A stretch of DNA of 37,455 nt from Gemmatimonadota bacterium (GTDB lineage: Bacteria > Gemmatimonadota > Gemmatimonadetes > Palauibacterales > Palauibacteraceae). Position 1 is the first letter of the stretch, and each line of letters starts with the position of its first letter. This document shows positions 8,689 to 20,461 of this stretch, in pieces. The notes below the pieces were generated by a model that did no database searches, was not told the DNA's origin, and saw only the letters and a program-made list of their open reading frames with translations. Position numbers and translations under genes: made by a program. Where the stretch lies: contig JAPULH010000179.1 in the NCBI GenBank assembly GCA_027295155.1, forward strand, positions 1-37,455, read 5' to 3'.

Positions 8689-9051
8689 GTGACGGAAGGC
8701 ATGATCGAGGCTGCGCGGCACGTGAGCGTGACGAACCGATACGGGTTGCATGCCCGACCGGCCGCGGAGTTCGTGAAGCTCGCCTCCCGTTTCGAATGCG
8801 ACGTATGGGTGGAGAAAGATGGACTGGAGGTGAACGGCAAGAGCATCATGGGAGTGCTCATGTTGGCGGCTGAGTCTGGATCGACGCTGCGCCTGAGGAC
8901 GGTCGGTGAGGACGCCGAGTCGGCGCTCGAGGCGCTGGTCCATCTGGTGGAGCGGGGCTTCGGTGACGGGGGAGTGGAGGAAGATGTGGTGGTCGAGGAG
9001 GCCTCGCGGGACGGCGCAAACAGCGACGCGGACGTGGAGACGTCGCGGTGA
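8689..9051 (+). CDS. ptsH: Phosphocarrier protein HPr
   Basis: Carries phosphate from EI to EIIA. The active-site motif NRYGLHARPAAEFV gives the catalytic His21, and VNGKSIMGVLML gives the regulatory serine (Ser52, equivalent to Ser46) that HprK phosphorylates. The domain ends around residue 90; an acidic tail (GVEEDVVVEEASRDG...) of about 30 residues follows and is unusual for HPr. Start is GTG 8689, with ATG 8701 as an alternative. It overlaps ptsI by 4 nt (GTGA). Both phosphorylation sites being intact implies dual transport and regulatory roles. Confidence 0.94.
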   Translation: MTEGMIEAARHVSVTNRYGLHARPAAEFVKLASRFECDVWVEKDGLEVNGKSIMGVLMLAAESGSTLRLRTVGEDAESALEALVHLVERGFGDGGVEEDVVVEEASRDGANSDADVETSR

Positions 9052-10814
9052 GCTGGCGGCTGCACGGGATCGGCGCGTCGCCGGGCCGGGCCCTCGGTCC
9101 TGCCTTGCGAGTCGAGTGGGACATCATCTCCGTTCCGCATCGGACGATCGGTCCCGACGAGGTCGACCTGGAGATCGAGCGGTTCCAGGACGCCCGCTCG
9201 TGGGCGAAGGAGCGGATCTGGCGCCTCCAGGCGGAGACGAACGAGCGAATTGGACCGGTCGAGGGCAAGATCTTCGAGGCTCAGGCGATGATGCTCGATG
9301 ATCCGGACCTGGTCGGAGGAACGGCCGCCTACATCCGCGAGAATTACCTGCCGGCGGAGCGCGCCTTCGATTGGCGGCTCCTCGAGTTGCGCTCGCGCTT
9401 CGCGGACACGGCACACGTCATGGCCCTGGATCGGCTGGCCGATCTCCGGGACATCCGGTTCCGCGTCCTTTCGCGCCTTCTCGGGCTGGCGGAGGGCAAC
9501 GTGCTGAGCTCCTTGCCGGTGGACGGTTGCATCCTCGTGTTCGACGAGCTGACCCCCAGCCTCGCTGTCGGACTCGGTGACAAGGAGGTGCGGGGGCTTC
9601 TCACCGCGACCGGATCCCGCGCCTCGCACTCGGCCGTGATCGCTCGCTCTCTGCGGATCCCGTGTGTGGTCGGAATTGGCCCCCACCTGGAAGGCGTGCA
9701 GGATGGGGCGCCCGTGATCCTGGACGGCGCCACCGGAAGGGTGATCGTGGAGCCCACAGAGGCGGAGAAGGACACGTACCGGCGCTCCGACGTGAAGACG
9801 ACCGCGCGGAAGCGGCAGCTCGAGGAGTTGGCCCACCGTCCCACCCTGACTCGCGACGGCGAGCGGGTCGTCCTGCAGGCGAACCTCGACCAACCCGACG
9901 ATGCGGCGGACGCGCTGGCTGTCGGGGCGGAGGGAGTGGGGCTCTTTCGCTCGGAGTTTCTCGTCATCGGTCGGCGAACGATACCGAGCGAGGACGAGCA
10001 GTACGAGGCGTACCGGCAGGTGGCGGAGGCGTTCCCTCGTCACGGCGTGACGCTGCGCACCTTCGACATCGGCGGAGACAAGTTTCCGCTCTTCCTGTCG
10101 ATGCCGATGGAGGAGAACCCGTATCTCGGCTGGAGAGCGATCCGAGTCTGCCTCGATCTGCCGGATCTGTTCCGCAATCAGCTCCGCGCGGCCGTCAGGG
10201 CCGCCGCGCACGGTCGCGTGCGTATCCTGCTGCCCTTCATCGTGGCGCTCGACGAGATCCGGCGTACGCGGGAGATCCTCGACGAGGTGAGCGCCTCGCT
10301 CGATGTGCCGCCGGCGGAGCCGTTGCCGCTGGGGATTATGATCGAGACCCCCGCGGCTCTGGAAACCGTGGACCGGCTGGCCCCCCACGTCGACTTCCTC
10401 AGTCTCGGCACGAACGACCTTACGCAGTACGCCCTGGCCGTTGACCGGGGAAACGCTCGGCTCGTGGACCTTTTCGATCCACTTCACCCGGCGCTCTTCC
10501 GGATGTACGGCCGACTGATCGAGGCGGCCGGGACGCAAGGGATCGAGGTCGGCGTGTGTGGCGACCTGGCGGAGGACCCGATCGGCGTGGCCGCTCTGCT
10601 CGCGCTCGGATATCGCAGATTCAGCCTGGCCCCTCCCTCCCATCCGGAGATCAAGGAGGTCGTCCTCGGCGTCTCTGCCGGCGATCTCTCGGGGGTGGTG
10701 GAGGGGCTGGAGAACGCGGATCAACCGAGCGACATCCGCGGCCCTTTCCGGCGGTATCTGGAGGAAACGCTTCCCGAAGTACCGGAGCTGTTGGCCCGCT
10801 TGTCCGCCGTATAG
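9048..10814 (+). CDS. ptsI: PTS Enzyme I (phosphoenolpyruvate-protein phosphotransferase)
   Basis: Starts the phosphotransfer chain by autophosphorylating from PEP. Residues about 1-145 form the HPr-binding region. The phosphohistidine domain has [22 protein letters not shown] with the active His194. The C-terminal PEP-binding barrel has [49 protein letters not shown] and [18 protein letters not shown]. At 588 aa it is close to the family norm of about 570-575. The start overlaps the HPr stop by 4 nt. It is the last gene of the PTS block. Confidence 0.97.
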   Translation: MSWRLHGIGASPGRALGPALRVEWDIISVPHRTIGPDEVDLEIERFQDARSWAKERIWRLQAETNERIGPVEGKIFEAQAMMLDDPDLVGGTAAYIRENYLPAERAFDWRLLELRSRFADTAHVMALDRLADLRDIRFRVLSRLLGLAEGNVLSSLPVDGCILVFDELTPSLAVGLGDKEVRGLLTATGSRASHSAVIARSLRIPCVVGIGPHLEGVQDGAPVILDGATGRVIVEPTEAEKDTYRRSDVKTTARKRQLEELAHRPTLTRDGERVVLQANLDQPDDAADALAVGAEGVGLFRSEFLVIGRRTIPSEDEQYEAYRQVAEAFPRHGVTLRTFDIGGDKFPLFLSMPMEENPYLGWRAIRVCLDLPDLFRNQLRAAVRAAAHGRVRILLPFIVALDEIRRTREILDEVSASLDVPPAEPLPLGIMIETPAALETVDRLAPHVDFLSLGTNDLTQYALAVDRGNARLVDLFDPLHPALFRMYGRLIEAAGTQGIEVGVCGDLAEDPIGVAALLALGYRRFSLAPPSHPEIKEVVLGVSAGDLSGVVEGLENADQPSDIRGPFRRYLEETLPEVPELLARLSAV

Positions 10815-10860
10815 TGGGCGGGTACCTTCACGCGCTTCTCGAGATAGGACAGGGAGCGCC

Positions 10861-12015
10861 ATGACGCCAAGGATACATCTCTTCACCTCCGAGTCGGTTA
10901 CGGAGGGGCACCCCGACAAGGTTGCGGACCAGGTCTCGGACGCGGTCCTGGACGCCATGATCGAGGAGGATGAGGTTGCGCGGGTAGCGTGCGAGACGCT
11001 CGTGACGACAGGCCTGGTCCTCGTGGCGGGTGAGGTTACGACGGAGGCATACGTGCACGTGCCGGATGTCGTGAGGGAGACGCTCCGGGAGATCGGCTAC
11101 GACGATCCGGAGCTCGGGTTCGACTGCGAGAGCTGCGCGGTCCTCACGTCGATCGACAAGCAGTCGCTGGACATCGCGTTGGGCGTGGACTCCGGCGGTG
11201 CCGGAGACCAAGGGATGATGTTCGGATACGCGACCGACGAGACCGACACCCTGATGCCCCTTCCGATATCGCTGGCTCATCGGCTCACCCGGCGGCTCTC
11301 CGAGGTCCGCAAGCACGGCGTGCTCGACTGGTTGCGGCCCGACGGCAAGTCGCAGGTGACGGTCGAGTACGAGAACGAGACGCCACGGCGCATCACGACG
11401 GTGGTGATCAGCGCCCAGCACCACCCGGACATCGGTCGAGCCCAGCTCGAGGAGGATCTCCGGCGAACGGTGATCGAGCCGGTGCTGCCTGCCGGGATGT
11501 GCGAACAGGCCATGCGGTGCTACATGAACCCGACCGGCCGCTTCGTAGTCGGCGGGCCTCAGGGTGACGCCGGGGTCACCGGCCGCAAGGTCATCGTCGA
11601 CACCTACGGTGGTGTGGGCAGTCACGGCGGAGGCGCGTTCAGTGGGAAGGACCCGACAAAGGTGGATCGGTCGGGGAGCTACGCCGCTCGCTGGGTGGCC
11701 AAGAACCTGGTCGCCGCAGGCCTCGCGCGACGGGTCGAGATCCAGTTGGCGTACGCGATCGGCGTGGCCGAGCCTATCTCGGTCATGCTTAACAGCTACG
11801 GCACCGGCGTCGTGCCGGACGAGGAGTTGGAGCGATGTGTGGGAGAGGTGTTCGACCTGAGGCCCGTGCAGATCATCAAGCAGCTTCGGCTTCGCCGGCC
11901 GATCTACCGCCGGACCGCGGCGTACGGGCACTTCGGACGGGAGCCGGATGAGGAGGGCGGCTTCAGCTGGGAGGTGACCGACAGGGTGGACGATCTGAAG
12001 GGCTTCTTTGAATGA
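10861..12015 (+). CDS. metK: S-adenosylmethionine synthetase
   Basis: Makes S-adenosylmethionine from methionine and ATP. The start [33 protein letters not shown] is the canonical N-terminus. The ATP-binding [17 protein letters not shown] and the P-loop-like [29 protein letters not shown] are present. The length of 384 aa is normal. The ATG at 10861 is preceded by GACAGGGAGCGCC; the ORF-track start at 10558 lies within ptsI. I saw no SAM riboswitch in the 46-base gap. It precedes ahcY, so synthesis of the methyl donor is linked with removal of its by-product. Confidence 0.97.
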   Translation: MTPRIHLFTSESVTEGHPDKVADQVSDAVLDAMIEEDEVARVACETLVTTGLVLVAGEVTTEAYVHVPDVVRETLREIGYDDPELGFDCESCAVLTSIDKQSLDIALGVDSGGAGDQGMMFGYATDETDTLMPLPISLAHRLTRRLSEVRKHGVLDWLRPDGKSQVTVEYENETPRRITTVVISAQHHPDIGRAQLEEDLRRTVIEPVLPAGMCEQAMRCYMNPTGRFVVGGPQGDAGVTGRKVIVDTYGGVGSHGGGAFSGKDPTKVDRSGSYAARWVAKNLVAAGLARRVEIQLAYAIGVAEPISVMLNSYGTGVVPDEELERCVGEVFDLRPVQIIKQLRLRRPIYRRTAAYGHFGREPDEEGGFSWEVTDRVDDLKGFFE

Positions 12016-13416
<1,401 letters not shown>

Positions 13417-13428
13417 AAGGGCACCGGC

Positions 13429-13998
13429 ATGACCAGCGGTAGCTCCATGACCGAGGTGACCGTCGCGAGCCTCGGACTGGACAAGTCGTCGAATACTCCC
13501 GTGGTCATACTGAGGGAGAGTGGCGGGGAGCGACTTCTGCCGATCTGGATCGGTCCCGGCGAGGCGAGCGCGATCGCCATGCAGCTCGCAGGGATCAAGT
13601 TCTCACGGCCGTTGACGCACGACCTCTTTACGACCATGGTCCGCGGCCTGGGCAGCGAGCTCGTCCGCGTTCTGATCACGCGGGTGGTCGAGAACACCTA
13701 CCACGCCTCGCTCATCCTTCGGCGCGACAGTGAGTTCATCTCGGTCGACTCGCGGCCGAGTGATAGCATCGCTCTCGCCTTGCGGGCAGACGCGCCGATC
13801 TTCGCCGACGATGAGCTGCTCGAGCTCACGGCCATGGAGATCGAGGAGGCTGGTTTCGACGAGGCGAGCTTCGAATCCACGGATGTCGTCGAGGCGGTCG
13901 AGCCGGGCACTTCGCCGGAGGACCAGGAGAACGGGGAGCAGCTCCGAGAGTACCTGAAGAGATTGAATCCGGAAGACTTCGGCCGCTTCAAGCCGTAG
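13429..13998 (+). CDS. Bifunctional nuclease family (DUF151) protein
   Basis: The N-terminal 130 residues match the DUF151/BFN fold: VTVASLGLDKSSNTPVVILRESGGERLLPIWIGPGEASAIAMQLAG, then RPLTHDLFTTMVRGLG, then SVDSRPSDSIALALRADAPIFADDELLE. Plant BFN1 members have been reported to have RNase/DNase activity, but most bacterial members are uncharacterised, so function here is inferred only. A UVR-like tail (QLREYLKRLNPEDFGRFKP) closes the 189 aa protein. The start could be ATG 13429 or ATG 13447. It lies 12 nt after ahcY. Confidence 0.88.
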   Translation: MTSGSSMTEVTVASLGLDKSSNTPVVILRESGGERLLPIWIGPGEASAIAMQLAGIKFSRPLTHDLFTTMVRGLGSELVRVLITRVVENTYHASLILRRDSEFISVDSRPSDSIALALRADAPIFADDELLELTAMEIEEAGFDEASFESTDVVEAVEPGTSPEDQENGEQLREYLKRLNPEDFGRFKP

Positions 13999-14004
13999 CG
14001 CTTT

Positions 14005-14024
14005 GACCCGGCGTGCGCCGGGTC
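14005..14024 (+). terminator. GC hairpin after the DUF151 gene (possible terminator)
   Basis: GACCCGGC and GCCGGGTC form an 8-bp perfect stem with a 4-base loop, 6 bases after the stop codon. There is no T tract behind it, so intrinsic termination is doubtful. It may instead simply insulate the metK-side operon from the cobalamin riboswitch that begins about 20 bases downstream. Confidence 0.3.
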
Positions 14025-14040
14025 GGTCTTGCCTTCCTCC

Positions 14041-14215
14041 CGAGACCACCGTTACCGTTGCTGCGTAGGTGGATGGCGGTAACGGAAGTCGGATGTGAAC
14101 CGACGCGGCCCCGCCACTGTGTGAGGCTCGGCGTGCCAGCGCCGTGCCTCGAGTCAGGAGACGACCCCATCCATCCCCACGGAACGCTCTTCGCGGGAAG
14201 GGTGTGGGGGAGTCG
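14041..14215 (+). promoter_or_regulatory. Cobalamin (B12) riboswitch
   Basis: The segment carries the conserved parts of the adenosylcobalamin aptamer in order: GGTAACGGAAGTCGGATGTGAACCGACGC, then the B12 box GGCCCCGCCACTGT, then the variable hairpin GGCTCGGCGTGCCAGCGCCG, then GAGTCAGGAGACGACC. Downstream, CCCCAC...GTGGGG can form a hairpin about 50 bases before the btuF start that could act as the expression platform. GGATGG upstream and CCATCC after the aptamer are complementary, which may be a long-range or switching contact. It precedes a B12 uptake operon, where such a switch would shut expression when B12 is plentiful. Exact ends are approximate. Confidence 0.9.
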
Positions 14216-14264
14216 CGGTTCCGACACCTCGGTCACGCTTTCCCGGAATGGACGGGTGGATCGC

Positions 14265-15218
14265 GTGACCGGAACGGCTGTGAGGGTGCTCGGGGCCGCT
14301 TTTGTTGTGTTGGCTCTGACCGGTTTCGTCCTCATCCCGGCCGGCGCTCCGGCCGCGGATCGACACCTGCCTCCCCTCCTGCCCCGCCTCGCCGCCGGAG
14401 ACACGATCGTCCTCACGGACGACCTGGGCATTCGCGTAACCCTCCCGGAGCCGGCCGCCCGGATCGTGTCGCTCGTCCCGGCCGCAACGGAGATCTTGTT
14501 CGCGATCGGAACCGGGGATCGACTGGTCGGGCGGACCAGATTCGACAGGCACCCGCAGGAGGTCCTGGTGGTTCCGAGCGTGGGCGACGGCGTGCGCCCC
14601 TCGGTGGAGCTGATCGTGGCCCTGGAGCCCGATCTGGTGATCCTTTTTGCGGGGCCGGATTCCGGGAGGGCGGCGGACGAGCTGCGAAGGATCGGGATCC
14701 AGGTGCTCGCCGTCAGGCACAACACGCTGGCCGACCTCTATCGAAACATCGGGCGACTCGGACAGGTCACCGGATCTTCCGGGCCTTCCGAGCGGCTCAG
14801 CGCTGCGATTCGGGAGGATCTCGAGAGCGTTGGTGAGGCGACGGGGAGTCTTCTCCGCCGGAGCGTCTACTACGACGCGTGGTGGCAGCCGCCGATCACC
14901 ATCGGTCGCGGGAGCTACCTGGATTCGCTGATCACCCTGGCCGGTGGTCGGAACGTCTTCGGCGATCTCCAGAGCCCCTCTCCCCAGGTCAGCCTCGAGG
15001 CGATCGCCGCCCGGGAGCCGGAGATCATCCTCTACCCCGTTCACCGTGGAGTGGAGGGACGGGCACCGGTGTCGGAGCGGCCGGGGTGGCACATCCTCGA
15101 GGCGGTGCGGTCGGGCCGCGTACGCGTGTTCGACGGGGAGCTGGTCGTGCGGCTCGGCCCGAAGGTGGCCGCCGCGGTCAGAGAGCTGGCCCGAGCGATC
15201 CATCCCGGGTTCGAATGA
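14265..15218 (+). CDS. btuF: Periplasmic cobalamin-binding protein BtuF-like
   Basis: Solute-binding protein of the class III ABC family that delivers corrinoids to BtuCD. A signal peptide is visible (VRVLGAAFVVLALTGFVLIPAGAPAAD). Then comes LPEPAARIVSLVPAATEILFAIGTGDRLVGRTRFDRHPQEV, the typical start of the helical-backbone binding fold, and SVGDGVRPSVELIVALEPDLVI. The product is about 317 aa from GTG 14265; GTG 14280 is an alternative. The ORF-track start at 14013 lies inside the riboswitch and is spurious. The fold alone could also bind ferric siderophores, but the riboswitch upstream makes cobalamin the likely ligand. It overlaps btuC by 4 nt. Confidence 0.88.
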   Translation: MTGTAVRVLGAAFVVLALTGFVLIPAGAPAADRHLPPLLPRLAAGDTIVLTDDLGIRVTLPEPAARIVSLVPAATEILFAIGTGDRLVGRTRFDRHPQEVLVVPSVGDGVRPSVELIVALEPDLVILFAGPDSGRAADELRRIGIQVLAVRHNTLADLYRNIGRLGQVTGSSGPSERLSAAIREDLESVGEATGSLLRRSVYYDAWWQPPITIGRGSYLDSLITLAGGRNVFGDLQSPSPQVSLEAIAAREPEIILYPVHRGVEGRAPVSERPGWHILEAVRSGRVRVFDGELVVRLGPKVAAAVRELARAIHPGFE

Positions 15219-16218
15219 GGCCGGGACGGGGCAGGCCGGCCGGACTTGTCGGGCTCGCGGTGCTGCTCGGCCTCGCGGTGGCGACGGGACTGGCGGTCGG
15301 GCCTGCCTGGCTACCGGTGGGTGAGGTATGGGATGCGCTCCTCCCGGGCGCGCAGGACTCTCCGGCACGGGCCATCGTGCTCTCGGTTCGACTGCCTCGC
15401 GTGGTGGCGGCTGCGCTGAGTGGAGGGAGCCTCGCGGTCTCGGGCGTACTCTTCCAGGCCCTTCTCCGGAATCCCCTGGCGGAGCCGTACCTGCTGGGCG
15501 TCTCGAGTGGCGCCGCCCTCGGGGCGGTGAGCGTGCTCGTTCTGGGTCTGACGGTCGGTCCGGCGGGCCTGGCCCTGGCGGCCCTCGCCGGCGCGCTGGT
15601 GGCCATAGTCATCGTGTTTCGCGTCGCCTCCGCCGCGGGCTATCTGGACACACGGATCCTCATTCTGGCTGGGGTCGTCGTCGCCTCGTTCTTCGGAGCC
15701 GGCGTGATGCTCGTCATGACGTTCGCCGAAGGGCGGACGACGCGTTCCGCCCTCCTCTGGACGATGGGAAGCTTCGGCAACGCCTCATGGGGCATGAACT
15801 TGGCGCTGGCCGTCTACTCGCTTCCCGCCGTTCTCCTGGCGTTCGGCCTGAGTCGACACCTGAACGCGCTCGCTCTGGGGGAGGAGAGCGCCGCCTTTCT
15901 CGGGACGGAGGTCGAGACGGTGAAGCGGGTAGCGTACCTTCTCGCCTCGCTCCTCGCGGCGGCCGCCGTCAGCGTGGGTGGGGTCATCGGGTTCGTCGGG
16001 CTCGTCGTCCCGCACGCTGTGAGGCTTCTCTGGGGAGGCGATCACCGTTTTCTCGTGCCGATGTCCTTCCTGGCCGGAGGGGCTCTGCTGGCGCTCGCGG
16101 ACGCGGCCGCGCGCACGGTGGCGGCGCCGCTCGAGGTACCGGTGGGCGTCGTCACCGCGCTCGTGGGTGTTCCGTTCTTCCTGGTCCTTCTTCGGCGGAG
16201 TTATGCCGGAGGTGCCGG

Positions 16219-16222
<4 letters not shown>
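15215..16222 (+). CDS. btuC: Cobalamin ABC transporter permease BtuC-like (FecCD family)
   Basis: Inner-membrane permease with about ten helices. It has the FecCD signature: RLPRVVAAALSGGSLAVSGVLFQALLRNPLAEPYLLGVSSGAALGAV, later GFVGLVVPHAVRLLWGGDHRFLVPMSFLAGGALLALADAAART and a C-terminal GVPFFLVLLRRS. The product is 335 aa. The ATG at 15215 overlaps the btuF stop (ATGA); the ORF-track start at 14879 is within btuF. The family alone does not separate B12 from siderophore import; the riboswitch and operon do. Confidence 0.92.
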
Positions 16223-17060
<838 letters not shown>

Positions 17061-17064
<4 letters not shown>

Positions 17065-19244
17065 GGCGCCGCATGCACGGCGGAGGGGTGGTGTGGGGTG
17101 GGCTCCCTCTGCTCCTGATCGTGGCGGCGACGGGGACCTCGAGGGCGGAAGCGCCGCAACCGCCACAGGATCAACCGGGGGCTAGCGTGGCGGTGGAGGT
17201 TCGATCGGAAGCCGGGGAACCGGTGACCGGCGCCTCCGTGCGGATGGTGTCCGCGTCGGCGTCCGGCATGGAGGCGATGGTGTCGCTCGAAGAGGTGGGT
17301 CCGGGTCGCTACCGGGCCACGGGCGTGAGTGCCGGCAGCTACGTGCTGACGGCTTCGGCTCTCGGCTTCGAGGCGATGAGCCGTAAGGTCACACTGGAAG
17401 GCGGCGAGGTTCGAGTGTCCCTCGTGCTTGGCATCAGACCGGTCGCACTCTCCGACCTCGTTGCCGCCGTTGGACGGATGGAGAGCGCGCCCCTCCCGGG
17501 CCACGCCGTAAGCCGGATCCCCCTGGACGGCGGTCCCCGGACCCTCTCGGATCGCTTGGCCGAAGAGCCGGGCGTGCAGGTGCGGGCCTCTCCGGGTGGC
17601 CGCGAGATTGGCAGCGTGCGCGGCAGTCGCTCGGAGGGCCTGCTCGTGCTGCTCGACGGGCTTCCCGTCAACGATCCGCTCACGGGCGTGGCCGATCTTT
17701 CCCGGATCCCCGTGGCGACGCTGGAGGCGGCCTCGCTGGTGCGCGGCGCATCGCCACGCTTCGGTTCGGGTGCGATCGGCGGGGTTCTTCTGCTCGAATC
17801 GCGCAAGCCGGAAGGCGTCAGCTCTGCGGTGGGGGTGGAGGTGGGCTCGTACGGGAGCCGGGCGGCCGACGCCTACGTGTCGTTGGGTGGCTCGGCGGGC
17901 ACGCTGGCACTGGGCTTTCGTGCCGAGGGCGTGGAGAACGACTTCGAGTTCCCCAACCGCGCCAAGCCGGGAAGCCCCATGGAGGTGCGGCGGAACGCCG
18001 ACGGGCGCGGGCTGCACCTCTGGCTTTCCGGTGCGCCGTCCGCCCTGCCGATCTTCGCTCAGGCCCGCTTCGACGACGTCGAACGAGGGGCGCCCGGCCG
18101 GATCGGGTCGAGCGCCTTCGATGAGGCACGGTACGGTGACCGCTCGCTCCAGATCGTGCTCGGCTACGGATCATCGGCGGGCCGGGTGAGCGCCATCGCC
18201 GCCCACCGGGGCCTCCTGTATCGGGACCCGAGTCGCAACATCGAGTCACGCCAATCGCTCACCAGCTTCCGTGTGGCGGGCTCGACATGGATCCGGGACG
18301 CCGCCCTCGAGATCAACGGCTACGTGGCTCGGGAGCGCGTGGCGGGCAGCGGGACGGAGGAAACGCCGGTGAGGTGGAGCGGTGGGGTGTGGGTGGGCAA
18401 GACGTTCACGTCGGGTCGCGTCTCGGTGCAGCCGGGCCTGGCCACGGACGCTTCGACGGATGGGCATGCCGTGAGCCCCGAGGTCTCGCTCGCGGCGCAG
18501 CTCGGGCCGGCCTGGGTGGTGTGGAGCCGGTTGGGACGTGCCTATCGGCTGCCTACGTTCGCGGACGTCTACGCCCCGCGCTCGAGGGGGGTTCGCGCGA
18601 ACCCGGACCTCAGGCCGGAGCGGGTCGTGCTGGATGCGGAGATCGGAATCCGCTGGGCCTCGGCGGCGAAGAATGGCCGAGCGGGCGCCGCTCGGACCGG
18701 GGGCGATCCACGGGTCGGGAGCGACACACACGCCGGGATCGAGGCAGCGCTCTTCTACCGGCGGACGAACGACCCGATCGTCTGGGTAGCGAGCTCCGTC
18801 GCCCTCTGGAGTCCGCGCAACCTCGATCGGCTTACGGCGGCGGGATTAGAGATCGGGGGCGACATCTCCCTGGCCTCCGAAGGTCCCCGGATCGGGGGTG
18901 CCTTCACCCTACAACGCAGCCGGCTCGGGTTCGGCACCAACAAGAACCCGATGCCCTATCAGCCCGATCTGGCTGCGAACGTCTACCTGCTGGGTGAGGT
19001 GGCCGGAGTGTGGCTGCGGGGGGGCGTGGCTCTCGTAGGGAGCCGGACGACCACCGTCGCCGGGGTTCGTCGTCTGCCCGCGTATACCACCGTCCGGCTG
19101 GACGGGAGCCGCCCCGTGAGAATCGGCTCGCTGTCGCTGGAGGTCGCGGTGGCCGTGGAGAACTTGCTGGATTCGCGATTCGAGCTCACCGAGCTCTTCC
19201 CCGAGCCGGGCAGAAGCGTGGTGGTCCGGTTGGAGGTGCGGTGA
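17061..19244 (+). CDS. btuB: TonB-dependent outer-membrane receptor, BtuB-like, with N-terminal CarboxypepD_reg-like domain
   Basis: Outer-membrane transporter, most likely for corrinoids given its operon. It has a signal peptide (GGLPLLLIVAATGTSRAEA). Residues about 35-125 form a carboxypeptidase-regulatory-like beta sandwich (VEVRSEAGEPVTGASVRMV...GRYRATGVSAGSYVLTASALGFEA). The plug is at about 130-240 (TLSDRLAEEPGVQVR, GSVRGSRSEGLLVLLDGLPVND, FGSGAIGGVLLLESRKP). The beta barrel runs to the C-terminus, including YRLPTFADVYAPRSRGVRANPDLRPERV. The N-terminal extra domain is unlike E. coli BtuB and resembles Bacteroidota-style receptors. It is 727 aa. The start is GTG 17061, which overlaps btuD by 4 nt, or ATG 17073. 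Confidence 0.9.
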
Positions 19245-19317
19245 GCTCGGGCAGAGAGGAAGGACACCCGCAGGGTCTTTCAGCGACCTGCCAGAGGAAA
19301 GGACAGGAGTAATCCAT

Positions 19318-20451
19318 ATGAAGCTTGCAAACAGGCTGAGTGCGCTCGCGATCGCGCTGCCGCTGTTCGTCGGCTGTGCCTCGGGAGATTCTGGACCGAC
19401 CGGGCCGGGAGGAGGTGAGGTGGTGGTCGTATGGGCGCTCAACTCGATCGGTCAGACGATCCGGACCTTCGAGATCGGCGAGGGTATCTCGCCGCTGGGC
19501 CTCGCCGTGGAGCTGGGAGGTCTCTTCGACGGGGTCTCCATGGATGTCGCGTTTCCGCTCGCCGTCACATCGGAGAGCTCGTTCGGAGGTGATCGTGCGA
19601 TCGTGGCCGACCTCGAGTCGGGCGGGAAGACCCCCGTGGCTTTCCTGGAGCCGCAGGGCGATCCCGTGAACCCGTCTAAGCCTTTTGTGCTGCCGGGCAT
19701 GAGCGAGGCGATCGTGGGCGGTCGGGGGACCAATTCGATCTACCGGTTCTCGCTCGATTCTCCCGGCACGTCAGCAATCGTCCTCGCCAGGGATGCGGGC
19801 GAGTTCGTCGAGAAGGTCGTGGTCACCAACGGACGCGTGTTCGCCATCGATTCGAACATCGATGACGCGGGCGGCACGTTCGAGCCACTGGGCGAGAGCC
19901 GCGTCGCCGTCTTCGACCTCGAGGGAGGGGCCGTGGACGACTTCCCGCTCCCCGGCCGCCAGGCGACGGACGCCGTCCTCTCGGGAGGGAAGCTCGTGGT
20001 TCTGAACGCCGGCACCCTCACGCCGACGTTCGAGCCGGAGGGGAACGGAACGCTCGCGGTCGTCGACCCCGTGCCCCCCTTCCAGGTCTCCGGACCGTTT
20101 CCTCTTGGTGGAAACGGGGTCTCCCTGGAGGCCGGCGCCGACGGCCGGGTGTACGTGACGGTGACGAACGACTTTGCCGGGCCGATCCGGACGCTCAGCT
20201 TCGACGTGGGCGCGAACGGGTTCGTGCGGGGTCCTGACGATCCGATCCGGACGCGCGACGACGCCGGTGCGGACATCTCCTGTTGGGTGGCGACGTCGCT
20301 GGCGGACGGCCGGCTGCTGTGTGCGACCTTCCGCACGGAACAGGCGGGTACGATCTACCTGCTGAACGCGGACGGGAGCTTCATCAGCTCCACAGCCGGC
20401 GGCTTCGGGACGAGTGACTTGGAGATCGCGGTGGCAGCCGGGACCCAATAG
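19318..20451 (+). CDS. Lipoprotein, predicted beta-propeller, last gene of the B12 operon (BtuG-like candidate)
   Basis: A lipoprotein signal peptide is clear: basic start, hydrophobic core and lipobox LFVGC with the lipidated Cys20, then a flexible SGDSGPTGPGGG linker. The rest is beta-rich with repeating short units (FVLPGMSEAIVGGRGTNSIYRFSL, VEKVVVTNGRVFAIDSN, TDAVLSGGKLVVLNAGT, VSLEAGADGRVYVTVTN, TIYLLNADG), as in YncE-like or quinoprotein-like propellers. It is 377 aa with a good AGGAG site and ATG. It lies 73 bases after btuB, so it is probably in the same riboswitch-controlled operon. Bacteroidota BtuG is a surface propeller lipoprotein that caps BtuB and binds B12; this protein has the same architecture and position. 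Homology is not shown here. Confidence 0.8.
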   Translation: MKLANRLSALAIALPLFVGCASGDSGPTGPGGGEVVVVWALNSIGQTIRTFEIGEGISPLGLAVELGGLFDGVSMDVAFPLAVTSESSFGGDRAIVADLESGGKTPVAFLEPQGDPVNPSKPFVLPGMSEAIVGGRGTNSIYRFSLDSPGTSAIVLARDAGEFVEKVVVTNGRVFAIDSNIDDAGGTFEPLGESRVAVFDLEGGAVDDFPLPGRQATDAVLSGGKLVVLNAGTLTPTFEPEGNGTLAVVDPVPPFQVSGPFPLGGNGVSLEAGADGRVYVTVTNDFAGPIRTLSFDVGANGFVRGPDDPIRTRDDAGADISCWVATSLADGRLLCATFRTEQAGTIYLLNADGSFISSTAGGFGTSDLEIAVAAGTQ

Positions 20452-20461
20452 GATAGCGGCC

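Noticed and set aside
8547-10958. 803-aa minus-strand ORF opposite HPr, EI and metK
   Set aside because: It mirrors the codon structure of strongly supported + strand genes, is full of Arg/His/Pro-rich low-complexity sequence, and has no recognisable domain.
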